From NCBI GenBank assembly GCA_028714895.1, contig JAQTLM010000010.1:40389-104388 (forward strand): a stretch of DNA of 64,000 nucleotides, in the 5' to 3' direction. The notes beneath the pieces were generated by a model. It did not search any database. It was given only the letters and a program-made list of their open reading frames with translations, and was not told where the DNA came from. The DNA is from Gallionella sp. (GTDB lineage: Bacteria; Pseudomonadota; Gammaproteobacteria; Burkholderiales; Gallionellaceae). Below are positions 24,911-36,831 of the stretch, one piece after another (within the stretch, counting starts at the first letter, position 1; each line of letters opens with the position of its first letter). Both the position numbers and the translations under genes were made by a program.

Positions 24911-26254
24911 TCAATAATTGCGCTCATAATGCCCTCCATAGCGCTGCAACAGCTCAAGCATGGCGGAGGCCTTGTCCAGCGTCTCCTGGTACTCCGCCGC
25001 CAGATCCGAATCCGCCACGATTCCACCGCCTGCCCAACAGCGGATTTTATCGTTGTTATGCACCAAGGTGCGAATGGCAATATTGCTGTCCATGTTGCCA
25101 TCAAAGCCGACATAACCGATGGCTCCGCAATAGATTCCTCGCCTGTCCGGCTCCAATTGCTCGATGATTTGCATCGCGCGCAGTTTGGGCGCACCCGTAA
25201 CGGAACCGCCCGGAAAGCAGTCGCGCAGCACATCCAGCGCGTCGCGTCCTGCCGTGAGCCGGCCTTCCACCGTGCTGACCAGATGATGCACATTAGCAAA
25301 ACTTTCCACCTTGAACAATTCCGGCACGCGCACCGAACCGGGCACGCAGCTCTTGCCCAGATCATTGCGCAACAAATCCACGATCATCAGATTTTCCGCG
25401 CGGTCCTTGGGGTGGCTGCGCAAGTCTTCGGCAAGCAGACGGTCTTGTTGCGCGTCGCTGCCGCGCGGGCGCGTACCCTTGATGGGCTTGGACATTACCT
25501 TGCCATTTTGCACGCTGACAAAACATTCCGGCGACGCGCACAGAATCCGGGCCTGCGGCAAATTCAGAAAGGCCGCGTAGGGCGCGGGGCTTAAACTGCG
25601 CAACACAAGATATGCGCCGAACGCATCGCCGTTGGCCTGCGCGCTGAAACGTTGCGCGAGATTGATCTGGTAGCAATCGCCCGCCTGCAAATAATGTTGC
25701 ACCGACGCAAATGCGGCTGCGTAGCTGGCAGGCGTGAAGTTGGAGGCAATCTGCCCATGCACGCGAAAAGTGTCGGCGGGAAGCGGCGGAGGGCTTTGCA
25801 AACGGAGCAATATTTGCGGCAATAACTCCGCCGTTTCGGCAAAGCGCCGATGCGACACCAGACGCGCGGTGTGTTGCCGATGATCCAGCACAACCGCCCA
25901 GTCATAGATGCCCACCGCCATGTCCGGCAACTGCCCGGCAGCCTGCGCGATGTCCGGCAAGGCCATCATGCGGCGCGCCAGATCGTAGCTCCAGTAGCCC
26001 AGCGCACCGCCGGCAAACGGCACATCCGCAACGGGCGCGACCCGTTCACCCAATGCGCTGCGCAGCAAGGCAAACGGGTCGCCCTGCGCCGCTCCCTCAT
26101 CCAGCATCAACGTGCGATGCGGCGCAGCCGCCAGGATGTCATAGCGCGCCATCCCGCCGCTATCCAGCCATACCGCCCAGGGCAAATCAGCCAGCGCGGC
26201 GTAATAGCGCGAAGCATCGGGTTGATAGGGCAGCGGGGTGCAATAGAAGCTCAT
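24911..26254 (-). CDS. pabB: Aminodeoxychorismate synthase component I
   Basis: 447 residues of the chorismate-binding family. The motif PIKGTRPRG and the C-terminal GGSVTGAPKLRAMQIIEQLE and GAIGYVGFDGNMDSNIAIRT are typical of PabB; the lysine in PIKGT forms the enzyme adduct that distinguishes PabB from TrpE. It makes 4-amino-4-deoxychorismate with PabA for folate synthesis. No pabA or pabC is in the window. It is divergent from metH, whose pathway uses folate. Confidence 0.92.
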   Translation of the reverse strand: MSFYCTPLPYQPDASRYYAALADLPWAVWLDSGGMARYDILAAAPHRTLMLDEGAAQGDPFALLRSALGERVAPVADVPFAGGALGYWSYDLARRMMALPDIAQAAGQLPDMAVGIYDWAVVLDHRQHTARLVSHRRFAETAELLPQILLRLQSPPPLPADTFRVHGQIASNFTPASYAAAFASVQHYLQAGDCYQINLAQRFSAQANGDAFGAYLVLRSLSPAPYAAFLNLPQARILCASPECFVSVQNGKVMSKPIKGTRPRGSDAQQDRLLAEDLRSHPKDRAENLMIVDLLRNDLGKSCVPGSVRVPELFKVESFANVHHLVSTVEGRLTAGRDALDVLRDCFPGGSVTGAPKLRAMQIIEQLEPDRRGIYCGAIGYVGFDGNMDSNIAIRTLVHNNDKIRCWAGGGIVADSDLAAEYQETLDKASAMLELLQRYGGHYERNY

Positions 26255-26482
26255 CGCTTAATCGTGGAGTAATGCCGGCATCCAAAACAGTCGGGACAGG
26301 ATCATGTCCGCCAGCGCCGATCCGGAAGGGCATAATACCATCGCAACCAGGCATATCGCCGAAGCGATACAGTATCGCAATTACTAAAACCTGTTTCTTT
26401 GGTGCGCCCGCAAGAGCAGGATGTATGCGCTCTGATGATTTCCGCATGATAAAATTCGCGCTCATTTCCAAGCCAGCAAACC

Positions 26483-30202
<3,720 letters not shown>

Positions 30203-30213
30203 AGAAGCGGTAG

Positions 30214-30239
30214 GTTGGGTTAGCGTAGCGTAACCCAAC
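30214..30239. repeat. GTTGGGTTA hairpin repeat behind metH
   Basis: Arms GTTGGGTTA and TAACCCAAC around loop GCGTAGCG, eleven bases past the metH stop. It belongs to the GTAGGTYGGG family also found here at 33673-33742 and 47852-47897. Confidence 0.7.
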
Positions 30240-30302
30240 AAAGCACAGAATGAAGAATATGATCAATGGTGCAAAGCGACCAAACTATCAAGGAGGTGAG
30301 TG

Positions 30303-30491
30303 ATGCAAATCGCAAAACAGCAAGTTGCTTCGATGCTCCAGAAGTTGCCAGATGATTGCTCTCTGGAGGATATTCAGTATCACCTTTACGTGATTGAGAA
30401 GATCAAGAACGGTGTAGCGCGCGCTGAAACCGAGGGTGTCGTTTCACAACAAAATGCAGAAAAACATCTAGCCAAATGGATACGCGAGTAA
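30303..30491 (+). CDS. Antitoxin of a type II toxin-antitoxin pair (predicted)
   Basis: 62 residues from ATG 30303-30305 (MQIAKQQVASML), with an excellent AAGGAGGTGAG site. It reads as helical and charged (LEDIQYHLYVIEKIKNGVAR) without a clear ribbon-helix-helix, and resembles short addiction-module antitoxins paired with RelE/ParE toxins. It overlaps the toxin gene by 16 bases. Function is inferred mostly from the partner. Likely binds the toxin and its own promoter. Confidence 0.75.
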   Translation: MQIAKQQVASMLQKLPDDCSLEDIQYHLYVIEKIKNGVARAETEGVVSQQNAEKHLAKWIRE

Positions 30492-30781
30492 GTTGGTCAC
30501 CCGAGGCGCTGGATGATGTAGATTCCATCGCCGCGTATATCGCAAAAGACTCGCCATTCTATGCATCCGCAGTGGTAAAAAAGATTTTGGATACAGCAGA
30601 GAGTCTGGGTAAATTCCCGTACATAGGCCCGATTGTTCCTGAAGTTGGTGAGCAGGAGTTTCGCGAGCGCTTTGTTTATAGCTACCGCCTTATTTACCGC
30701 GTAGCCAATGAAGAGGTGATGGTTGTTGCGGTGATACATGGAAGAAGATTGCTCGACCCGATTTTGGATAGATTGGAATAA
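30476..30781 (+). CDS. RelE/ParE family toxin
   Basis: 101 residues with the RelE/ParE fold pattern: VSWSPEALDDVDSIAAYIAKDSP, an internal R/E-rich strand (FRERFVYSYRLIYRV) and the C-terminal VVAVIHGRRLL. The HGRR ending is typical of ParE-like members that poison gyrase, though RelE-type mRNA cleavage is also possible. ATG 30476-30478 lies within the antitoxin gene. No other mobile-element genes are near; the pair sits alone between metH and two FKBP genes. Confidence 0.85.
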   Translation: MDTRVSWSPEALDDVDSIAAYIAKDSPFYASAVVKKILDTAESLGKFPYIGPIVPEVGEQEFRERFVYSYRLIYRVANEEVMVVAVIHGRRLLDPILDRLE

Positions 30782-30787
30782 GCTCAC

Positions 30788-31246
30788 ATGAAAATGAACC
30801 GCATCACTTTTTTACCGCTGGCCGTGCTGTTGTCGGCCAGCATTTTTTCAACCACGGCCTACTCCGAACAGGCCAAAACACAAAAAGGAACAAGCGTCAT
30901 GACTGAACTGATCAAAACCGATACCAAACTGGGCGAAGGCGCAGAGGCTACCAGCGGCAAGGATGTGCTGGTGCATTACACCGGCTGGCTGTACGACGAA
31001 GCGGCCCCCAACCATAAAGGCGCCAAGTTCGACAGCTCGCACGACCGCGCTGAACCGTTCGACTTCCCGCTCGGCGCAGGGCATGTGATCAAGGGCTGGG
31101 ATCAGGGCGTGGAAGGCATGAAAGTCGGCGGGCAGCGCACGCTGGTTATCCCCGCGCATCTGGGTTACGGCGCACGCGGCGCGGGCGGGGTGATTCCGCC
31201 GAATGCGACCTTGGTGTTCGATGTGGAGCTGCTGGCCGTACGGTAA
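30788..31246 (+). CDS. FKBP-type peptidyl-prolyl isomerase, periplasmic (copy 1)
   Basis: 152 residues: signal peptide ([21 protein letters not shown]) and one FKBP domain with [44 protein letters not shown] and [14 protein letters not shown]. It should catalyse proline isomerisation in the periplasm. It contains the extra loop [10 protein letters not shown] before KFDSS. The signal region ends TTAYS where the paralogue behind it has ITACS, so it lacks the lipobox cysteine and is probably soluble. Confidence 0.9.
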   Translation: MKMNRITFLPLAVLLSASIFSTTAYSEQAKTQKGTSVMTELIKTDTKLGEGAEATSGKDVLVHYTGWLYDEAAPNHKGAKFDSSHDRAEPFDFPLGAGHVIKGWDQGVEGMKVGGQRTLVIPAHLGYGARGAGGVIPPNATLVFDVELLAVR

Positions 31247-31298
31247 ACCAGCCCACACCGCATATCCTGCAACGACCCATGTGATTCCGGAGAAACGT

Positions 31299-31754
31299 AT
31301 GATGAAGCGCACTTTGTTTTTACCGCTGGCCTTACTGCTGACCGCCGGCATTTTTTCAATCACCGCCTGCTCCAAACAGGCCGCAACACAAAAGGAAACC
31401 GGTGTCGTGGCCGAACTGACCAAAACCGATACCAAGCTGGGTGAAGGCACCGAAGCAACCGCCGGGCGCAACGTAACGGTGCATTACACCGGCTGGCTGT
31501 ACGACGAAGCGGCTCCCTACCACAAGGGCAAGAAGTTCGACAGCTCGCGCGACCGCAACCAGCCGTTCGATTTTCCGCTCGGCGGGGGGCGCGTCATCAA
31601 GGGCTGGGATCAGGGCGTGGCAGGCATGAAGGTCGGCGGACAGCGCACGCTGGTTATCCCCGCGCACCTGGGTTATGGACCGATGGGCGCGGGCGAGACG
31701 ATTCCACCGAATGCGACGCTGTTGTTCGATGTGGAATTGCTGGGAGTAAATTAA
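31299..31754 (+). CDS. FKBP-type peptidyl-prolyl isomerase, predicted lipoprotein (copy 2)
   Basis: 151 residues from ATG 31299-31301 with CCGGAG in front. The signal peptide ends in a lipobox (SITAC), so it is predicted to be a lipoprotein. The FKBP domain has the same motifs as copy 1 ([43 protein letters not shown]). The pair arose by tandem duplication. Which membrane it is anchored to cannot be told with confidence; the residue after Cys is Ser, not Asp, which favours the outer membrane. Confidence 0.9.
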   Translation: MMKRTLFLPLALLLTAGIFSITACSKQAATQKETGVVAELTKTDTKLGEGTEATAGRNVTVHYTGWLYDEAAPYHKGKKFDSSRDRNQPFDFPLGGGRVIKGWDQGVAGMKVGGQRTLVIPAHLGYGPMGAGETIPPNATLLFDVELLGVN

Positions 31755-31776
31755 TCCTGCACCGAAGATACGGACG

Positions 31777-32130
31777 ATGAATCTGATCTCGCACCCGCTG
31801 CTGGTCACAGCGCTGATGCTGGCCGTGTCCAACCTGTTCATGACGTTTGCGTGGTACGGGCACCTGAAAAACTTCGCCAGCTCGCCGTGGTATATCGCGG
31901 CGCTGATCAGCTGGGGCATCGCGCTGTTCGAGTATCTGCTGCAGGTGCCCGCTAACCGCATCGGCTATACCGCGATGGATCTGGGACAGTTGAAGATATT
32001 GCAGGAGGTCATCACGCTGTCGGTGTTCGTGCCGTTCGCGGTGCTGTACATGAACCAGCCGCTGAAATGGGATTATCTGTATGCGGCGCTGTGCCTGATG
32101 GGCGCGGTGTATTTTATTTTTCGGGCTTAA
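31777..32130 (+). CDS. DMT-superfamily small membrane protein (DUF486)
   Basis: 117 residues with four predicted membrane helices (LLVTALMLAVSNLFMTFAWYG, WYIAALISWGIALFEYLLQVP, LKILQEVITLSVFVPFAVLYM, YLYAALCLMGAVYFIFR). It matches the DUF486/DMT family of four-helix proteins related to small multidrug transporters. Substrate unknown. It follows the FKBP genes by 22 bases and may share their transcript. Confidence 0.85.
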   Translation: MNLISHPLLVTALMLAVSNLFMTFAWYGHLKNFASSPWYIAALISWGIALFEYLLQVPANRIGYTAMDLGQLKILQEVITLSVFVPFAVLYMNQPLKWDYLYAALCLMGAVYFIFRA

Positions 32131-32132
32131 CC

Positions 32133-32160
32133 CGTCATTCCGGCCTTCGCCGGAATGACG
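32133..32160. repeat. CGTCATTCCGG hairpin repeat before mpl
   Basis: Perfect eleven-base-pair arms CGTCATTCCGG/CCGGAATGACG around CCTTCG, two bases past the DUF486 stop. It is a common intergenic repeat type in Proteobacteria and could act as a weak terminator; no T-run follows. Confidence 0.7.
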
Positions 32161-32175
32161 AAGTTGGAATTGACG

Positions 32176-33588
32176 ATGAACAAACAGAAACACATCCACA
32201 TCCTCGGCATCTGCGGCACCTTCATGGGCGGCATCGCGGCCATCGCCAAGCAGGCGGGCTATCGTGTGACCGGCTGCGACGCCAACGTCTATCCGCCGAT
32301 GAGCACGCAGCTGGAGGCGCAGGGCATAGCACTGACCGAAGGCTTCGGCGTGGGGCAACTCGATCTCAAGCCGGATGTGTTCGTCATCGGCAACGTGGTG
32401 TCGCGCGGCAATCCGCTGATGGAGGAAATCCTCAACCGCAACCTGCCCTATGTTTCCGGCCCGCAATGGCTGGCGGAAAACATCCTGCATCCGCAGGATG
32501 TTTCGGCGGAAACTCATGTGCCGCAAGGCACGTTACGTCGGAGCCACACGCCATTAAGCGACAAGTGGGTGCTGGGCGTTGCAGGTACACATGGCAAGAC
32601 AACGACATCCTCGATGCTCGCGTGGATACTGGAATATGCCGGACTGAACCCCGGCTTCCTGATCGGCGGCGTACCGCAGAATTTCGGCATCTCGGCGCGG
32701 CTCACCGATTCCGCCTTCTTCGTCATCGAGGCCGACGAATACGACACCGCCTTCTTCGACAAGCGCTCCAAGTTCGTGCATTACCACCCGCGCACCGCGA
32801 TCCTGAACAACCTGGAATTCGACCACGCCGACATCTTCCCCGACCTCGCAAGCATCGAGACGCAGTTCCACCATCTGGTGCGCACCGTTCCCGAGAACGG
32901 GCTGGTGGTATGCAACGGACGCGAGGAATCGTTGCGGCGCGTTCTCCAGCGCGGCTGCTGGACGCCGGTGGAAATGTTCGGCAGTGACGAAGGCTGGAAC
33001 ATCGACGTGAACGACAGCGTGACGCTGAACGGTGAACCGCAAGGCACGCTCGAATGGGACTTGCTCGGCGAGCACAACCGCATGAATGCGCTCGCCGCGC
33101 TCGCCGCGGCGCGTCATGCCGGCGTACCGGTGGCGTATGGCTTAGCAGCATTAAAGGAATTCAGAAACGTGAAGCGGCGCATGGAAGTGCGCGGTACGGT
33201 CAACGGCATCACCGTGTATGACGACTTCGCGCATCACCCCACCGCAATCGACACCACCGTCGCCGGACTGCGCCGCAAGGTCGGTACAGCACGCATCCTC
33301 GCCGTACTGGAGCCGCGCTCCAACACCATGAAGCTGGGCGTGATGAAGGATGCGCTGCCCGGCAGCCTAAAGGATGCCGACTTGGTGTTCTGCTACGCCG
33401 GAAACCTCGGCTGGGATGCGCGCGGCGCACTGGCACCCTTGGGCGGCAAGGCCGTGGTGAAGGATAACCTCAACGAGTTGATCGAAGCTATCACCGCCGC
33501 CGCGCGTTCAGGCGACCAGGTGCTGGTGATGAGCAACGGTGGCTTCGGCGGGATACACGAGAAATTACTCAAACGATTGCAGGGCTGA
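32176..33588 (+). CDS. mpl: UDP-N-acetylmuramate:L-alanyl-gamma-D-glutamyl-meso-diaminopimelate ligase
   Basis: 470 residues from ATG 32176 (MNKQKHIHILGICGTFMGG). It has the Mur ligase order: N-terminal Rossmann domain, ATP loop GVAGTHGKTTTSSM, the VIEADEYDTAFFDKRSKFVHY block and the C-terminal domain (VYDDFAHHPTAI, LEPRSNTMKLG). It reattaches recycled murein tripeptide to UDP-MurNAc. Compared with E. coli Mpl as remembered, an extra stretch of about 20 residues lies between NILH and KWVLGV, at 32488-32560. An in-frame ATG 21 bases upstream lies in the hairpin repeat. Confidence 0.95.
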   Translation: MNKQKHIHILGICGTFMGGIAAIAKQAGYRVTGCDANVYPPMSTQLEAQGIALTEGFGVGQLDLKPDVFVIGNVVSRGNPLMEEILNRNLPYVSGPQWLAENILHPQDVSAETHVPQGTLRRSHTPLSDKWVLGVAGTHGKTTTSSMLAWILEYAGLNPGFLIGGVPQNFGISARLTDSAFFVIEADEYDTAFFDKRSKFVHYHPRTAILNNLEFDHADIFPDLASIETQFHHLVRTVPENGLVVCNGREESLRRVLQRGCWTPVEMFGSDEGWNIDVNDSVTLNGEPQGTLEWDLLGEHNRMNALAALAAARHAGVPVAYGLAALKEFRNVKRRMEVRGTVNGITVYDDFAHHPTAIDTTVAGLRRKVGTARILAVLEPRSNTMKLGVMKDALPGSLKDADLVFCYAGNLGWDARGALAPLGGKAVVKDNLNELIEAITAAARSGDQVLVMSNGGFGGIHEKLLKRLQG

Positions 33589-33594
33589 CAATGT

Positions 33595-33645
33595 AGGAGC
33601 GGGCCATGCCCGCAAAGCGTTCAATCGCGGGCATGGCCCGCTCCT
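33595..33645. repeat. GTAGGAGCGGGCCATGCCCGC palindromic repeat
   Basis: Two perfectly complementary 19-base arms (33595-33613 and 33627-33645) surround a 13-base loop, six bases past the mpl stop. This is the well-known type of dispersed extragenic palindrome seen in many Proteobacteria. It lies between converging mpl and ntrC and probably ends or protects their messages. Confidence 0.85.
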
Positions 33646-33672
33646 GTACCCCCTCATAATTCTCCAGCTGGC

Positions 33673-33742
33673 GTAGGTCGGGTTTTAACCCAACAAGGTA
33701 TATTCGATTACAGATAGGCTGTCGGGATAAATCCCGACCTAC
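33673..33742. repeat. GTAGGTCGGG inverted repeat overlapping the ntrC stop
   Basis: Outer arms GTAGGTCGGG (33673-33682) and CCCGACCTAC (33733-33742). The ntrC stop codon TAG is formed by the GTAGG end of the right arm, so the element abuts the coding sequence. Confidence 0.75.
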
Positions 33743-35145
33743 AGTTCCTGATTCTCCAAACCCAGTTCCTGTATCTTGCGCGTCAGGGTGTTGCGCCCGA
33801 TGCCGAGCAGGATGGCCGCTTCGATACGGCGCCCGCCGGTGTGGTGCAGGGCTTGCAGGATCAGGGTTCGCTCGAATTGCGCCGTAAGCTTGCCCATGAT
33901 GTGATCTTCGCCGTGCTGCAAGACCGACGCCGCGTGCTGCGCCAGCGCTGCGCTCCAGTCGCCGCCCAGTGCCGCGTCCGAGGCGGATTCGCCGCGCCAC
34001 TCGGGCGGCAGGTCGGTTATTTCAATCACATGCGAGGGCGTCATCACGGCCAGCCAATGGCAAAGGTTCTCCAGTTGCCGCACGTTGCCGGGAAAATCCT
34101 GTACAGCGAGGAAGCGCAACGCTTCTTCGCTCAATTGCTTCTGCTCCACGCCCAGTTCGCGCGCGCTCTTCTGCAGGAAATATTTCGCCAGCAGCGGGAT
34201 GTCTTCGCGCCGTTCGCGCAGCGGCGGCAGGCGCAGCCGGATCACGTTCAGCCGGTGGAACAGGTCTTCGCGGAACAGACCCTGCTTGACGCGCTCATCG
34301 AGATTCTGGTGGGTGGCGGTGATGATGCGCACGTTGGCCTTGATCGGCTGGTGGCCGCCGACACGGTAGAAGTTTCCGTCCGACAGCACGCGCAGCAAGC
34401 GAGTTTGCAAGTCGGCGGACATGTCGCCGATTTCGTCGAGGAACAGGGTGCCGCCTTCCGCTTGCTCGAAGCGGCCGTGCCGCGTCGAAGCAGCGCCGGT
34501 GAATGCGCCACGCTCGTGGCCGAACAGTTCCGATTCGAGCAGGTCCTTGGGGATCGCGGCGGTGTTGATCGCGATGAACGGCTTGTCGGCACGCGGGCTG
34601 TGGCGGTGCAGCGCCCGTGCGACCAGTTCCTTGCCGGTGCCGGATTCGCCGTTGATCAGTACGGTCGCATGAGATTGCGACAGCTTGCCGATTGCGCGAA
34701 ACACCTCCTGCATTGCTGGGGCATGGCCGAGAATGTCGGCGGCGGCTTCAATTTCCTGCGCCTCGCCCGATTTGCGCTGGCTTTGCTCCAAGGCGCGCCG
34801 GATCAGCTCGACCGCATGATTGATGTCGAACGGCTTCGGCAGATATTCGAATGCGCCACCCTGGAACGCGGAAACGGCGCTTTCCAGGTCGGAGTAGGCG
34901 GTCATGATGATGGCTGGAATGAGCGGATGGCGCTGATGCAGCGTCTGCAAAAAATCCAGCCCGGAACTGCCCGGCATGCGGATATCGCTGACCACCACTT
35001 GCGGTAGGCTGTCATCCAGCGCGCGCAACGCATCATCCGCCGTCGCGAAGCTTTTGAACTCGATGCCTTCGCGGGTCAGGGCTTTTTCCAGCACCCAGCG
35101 TATTGAGCGGTCGTCGTCAATTATCCAAACGGGCTGCATATTCAT
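33739..35145 (-). CDS. ntrC: Nitrogen regulation response regulator NtrC
   Basis: 468 residues: receiver domain with phosphorylated Asp54 in VVSDIRMPG, AAA+ domain with Walker A GESGTGKE and the sigma-54 contact loop GAFTGA, and a C-terminal Fis-type HTH (RIEAAILLGIGRNTLTRKIQ). It activates sigma-54 promoters under nitrogen limitation; a matching target is seen upstream of glnA in this window. It starts six bases behind ntrB, and its last codons run into a dispersed repeat. Confidence 0.97.
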   Translation of the reverse strand: MNMQPVWIIDDDRSIRWVLEKALTREGIEFKSFATADDALRALDDSLPQVVVSDIRMPGSSGLDFLQTLHQRHPLIPAIIMTAYSDLESAVSAFQGGAFEYLPKPFDINHAVELIRRALEQSQRKSGEAQEIEAAADILGHAPAMQEVFRAIGKLSQSHATVLINGESGTGKELVARALHRHSPRADKPFIAINTAAIPKDLLESELFGHERGAFTGAASTRHGRFEQAEGGTLFLDEIGDMSADLQTRLLRVLSDGNFYRVGGHQPIKANVRIITATHQNLDERVKQGLFREDLFHRLNVIRLRLPPLRERREDIPLLAKYFLQKSARELGVEQKQLSEEALRFLAVQDFPGNVRQLENLCHWLAVMTPSHVIEITDLPPEWRGESASDAALGGDWSAALAQHAASVLQHGEDHIMGKLTAQFERTLILQALHHTGGRRIEAAILLGIGRNTLTRKIQELGLENQEL

Positions 35146-35151
35146 TTACCT

Positions 35152-36192
35152 TTAAGGAAGAGGAAGCAGCACGGTAAAGCACGTGCGTCCGGGTTCGCTG
35201 TCGAATTCTATCGCGCCGTGATGCTGATTGACGTAATCCTGCGCCAGTGTCAGCCCCAGCCCGTGGCCATCAGCGCGCCCCGACACCAGCGGGTAAAAAA
35301 TCTTGTCCTGCAGTTCCGATGGAATGCCGGGGCCATTGTCGATGATCTGCACCATCACCGCCAGCCGGTGGCGGCGCTTAACCAGTGTCACTTGCCGCGC
35401 AATGCGGGTGCGCAGGATGATGGTGCCGCTGCCCTGCATCGCCTGCGCGGCGTTGCGCACGATATTAAGCACCGCCTGGATCAACTGCTCCTTGTCGCCG
35501 ATCAGCGCGGGCAGGCTGATATCGTAATCGCGCTGAATCGTCAATCCTGCCGGCATTTCCGCCAGCATCACACTGCGCACGCGCTCCAGCACTTCGTGGA
35601 TGTTGAGCGCGCTGTAGTGCGAGGCGTTTTGCGGGCTAAGCAATTTTTCCATCAGCGAGCGCAGCCGATCCGCCTCCTGCACGATGACCTGGGTGTATTC
35701 GCGCAAGGCCGGCTTTTCCAGTTCCTGCTCGAGCAACTGCGCCGCGCCGCGTATGCCGCCGAGCGGGTTCTTGATCTCGTGCGCGAGGTTGCGCAACAAC
35801 AGGCGGCTGGCCTGCGTCTGATCCAGCATCTGCTCCTCGCGCGCCAGCTTGAGCGGACGATCCATCGTGTGGAATTCCAGCAGCAGGCAGCGTTTCTCAA
35901 GCTGTACCGGCGTCGCCGCGCAGCGCAAATGCAGCTTGCCGTGCGCATGCGTGCCCAGCGTCAGGTCGTGCTCGATATAACTGGCGTTGTCCCGGATCGC
36001 GTGCTGCATCGCATTGGTCAATTGCCCGGTATCCGTGAATGCCTGCTGCACCGGATACCCGAGCAGATTCTTGCCGCTCACGTCGAACAGATGTTCTGCT
36101 GCCGGGTTGAGATAAACGACGCGCGCCTCGTCATCCAGCAGAATAACGGCGGTGTCGAGGTGTTCGAGCGTAAGAGTCGGGAAGTCAGGCAT
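35152..36192 (-). CDS. ntrB: Nitrogen regulation sensor kinase NtrB
   Basis: 346 residues from ATG 36190-36192. PAS domain at the N-terminus (LDTAVILLDDEARVVYLNPAAEHLF), the phospho-acceptor His in NLAHEIKNPLGGIRG, and a HATPase domain (NIVRNAAQAM, DNGPGIP, GHGLGLTLAQDYV). It is cytoplasmic and controlled by PII. An ATG eight codons upstream is also possible. It lies with ntrC; glnA is on the same strand further upstream, with a DUF4124 gene in between. Confidence 0.95.
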   Translation of the reverse strand: MPDFPTLTLEHLDTAVILLDDEARVVYLNPAAEHLFDVSGKNLLGYPVQQAFTDTGQLTNAMQHAIRDNASYIEHDLTLGTHAHGKLHLRCAATPVQLEKRCLLLEFHTMDRPLKLAREEQMLDQTQASRLLLRNLAHEIKNPLGGIRGAAQLLEQELEKPALREYTQVIVQEADRLRSLMEKLLSPQNASHYSALNIHEVLERVRSVMLAEMPAGLTIQRDYDISLPALIGDKEQLIQAVLNIVRNAAQAMQGSGTIILRTRIARQVTLVKRRHRLAVMVQIIDNGPGIPSELQDKIFYPLVSGRADGHGLGLTLAQDYVNQHHGAIEFDSEPGRTCFTVLLPLP

Positions 36193-36231
36193 ACATTCTT
36201 GCGCAGCAGGAAACATGCCAGATGGAAAAAT

Positions 36232-36705
36232 CTACTTGAGTTTGGACAACTCGGTTTTAAGCGCTTCGATGTTCTTGCTGTGCAAATCGACCTGGTCTTT
36301 CAACGTCTTGATCTTCTCTTCGTATTTCGCCACATTGCGATAAGTCTTGCCGTCCTTGCCCCGATAGACTTCTGGCGTATCTTCGCCCTCTTTCAGGTTC
36401 TGCCTGGCTTCCTCAAGCAATTTCTCCTCGGTGCTCAACTCATCCTGCAGAATCTTGCGGCGCGTGTCATCGCGGCCTTTTTGCGTTGCGCCGTCCACTC
36501 TCGGAAAGCCCTCGGGCGAAGCGGACGAACGCGCGCGCGCCGGCGGGACCATGGTGGGCAACGGCTCGAGGATGATCTTCTTGCCGCCCTTGATCGGCGT
36601 GCTAGAATAAGTAACATGGCCATCTGCATCGACAGCCTTGTAAATCTCCGCCTGCGCCAACAACGGGCAGAGGCTTATCATCGCAATCAAGTATCCAAGC
36701 TTCAT
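36232..36705 (-). CDS. DUF4124 domain-containing periplasmic protein
   Basis: 157 residues from ATG 36703-36705, chosen because AGGAG is seven bases away. A signal peptide (LGYLIAMISLCPLLAQA) is followed by the DUF4124 pattern IYKAVDADGHVTYSSTPIKG and then a long charged coiled-coil (about 75-157: LSTEEKLLEEARQNLKEGED, IEALKTELSKLK). The role of the family is unknown. It is inserted between glnA and ntrB, a position often seen in Betaproteobacteria. A second DUF4124 protein is at 41686-42294. Confidence 0.88.
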   Translation of the reverse strand: MKLGYLIAMISLCPLLAQAEIYKAVDADGHVTYSSTPIKGGKKIILEPLPTMVPPARARSSASPEGFPRVDGATQKGRDDTRRKILQDELSTEEKLLEEARQNLKEGEDTPEVYRGKDGKTYRNVAKYEEKIKTLKDQVDLHSKNIEALKTELSKLK

Positions 36706-36777
36706 TTTCATTCTCCTGCACAGTGGCGCGGGCAAGTATAGGGCAAGCATTGTGTACAGACAAACTTTTGCGGTGCA

Positions 36778-36806
36778 AAACAAAACGGGGCTTGCGCCCC
36801 GTTTTG
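36778..36806. terminator. Terminator behind glnA
   Basis: Eleven-base-pair stem CAAAACGGGGC/GCCCCGTTTTG with a four-base loop. A and T tracts on both sides fit a terminator for glnA on the minus strand (it ends GTTTTGTTTTGC). Confidence 0.85.
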
Positions 36807-36831
36807 TTGTTCTGCTTTGTGAGACCAAAAA

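Noticed and set aside
26255..26482. Possible SAM, SAH or cobalamin riboswitch before metH
   Set aside because: None of the conserved cores of these riboswitches is visible. Only a small GCGATA/TATCGC dyad at 26363-26377 and a TAAAAT that might be a -10 were found.
35218..36741. A 507-codon plus-strand frame opposite ntrB and the DUF4124 gene
   Set aside because: Antisense shadow; the minus-strand genes are recognisable along their whole length.
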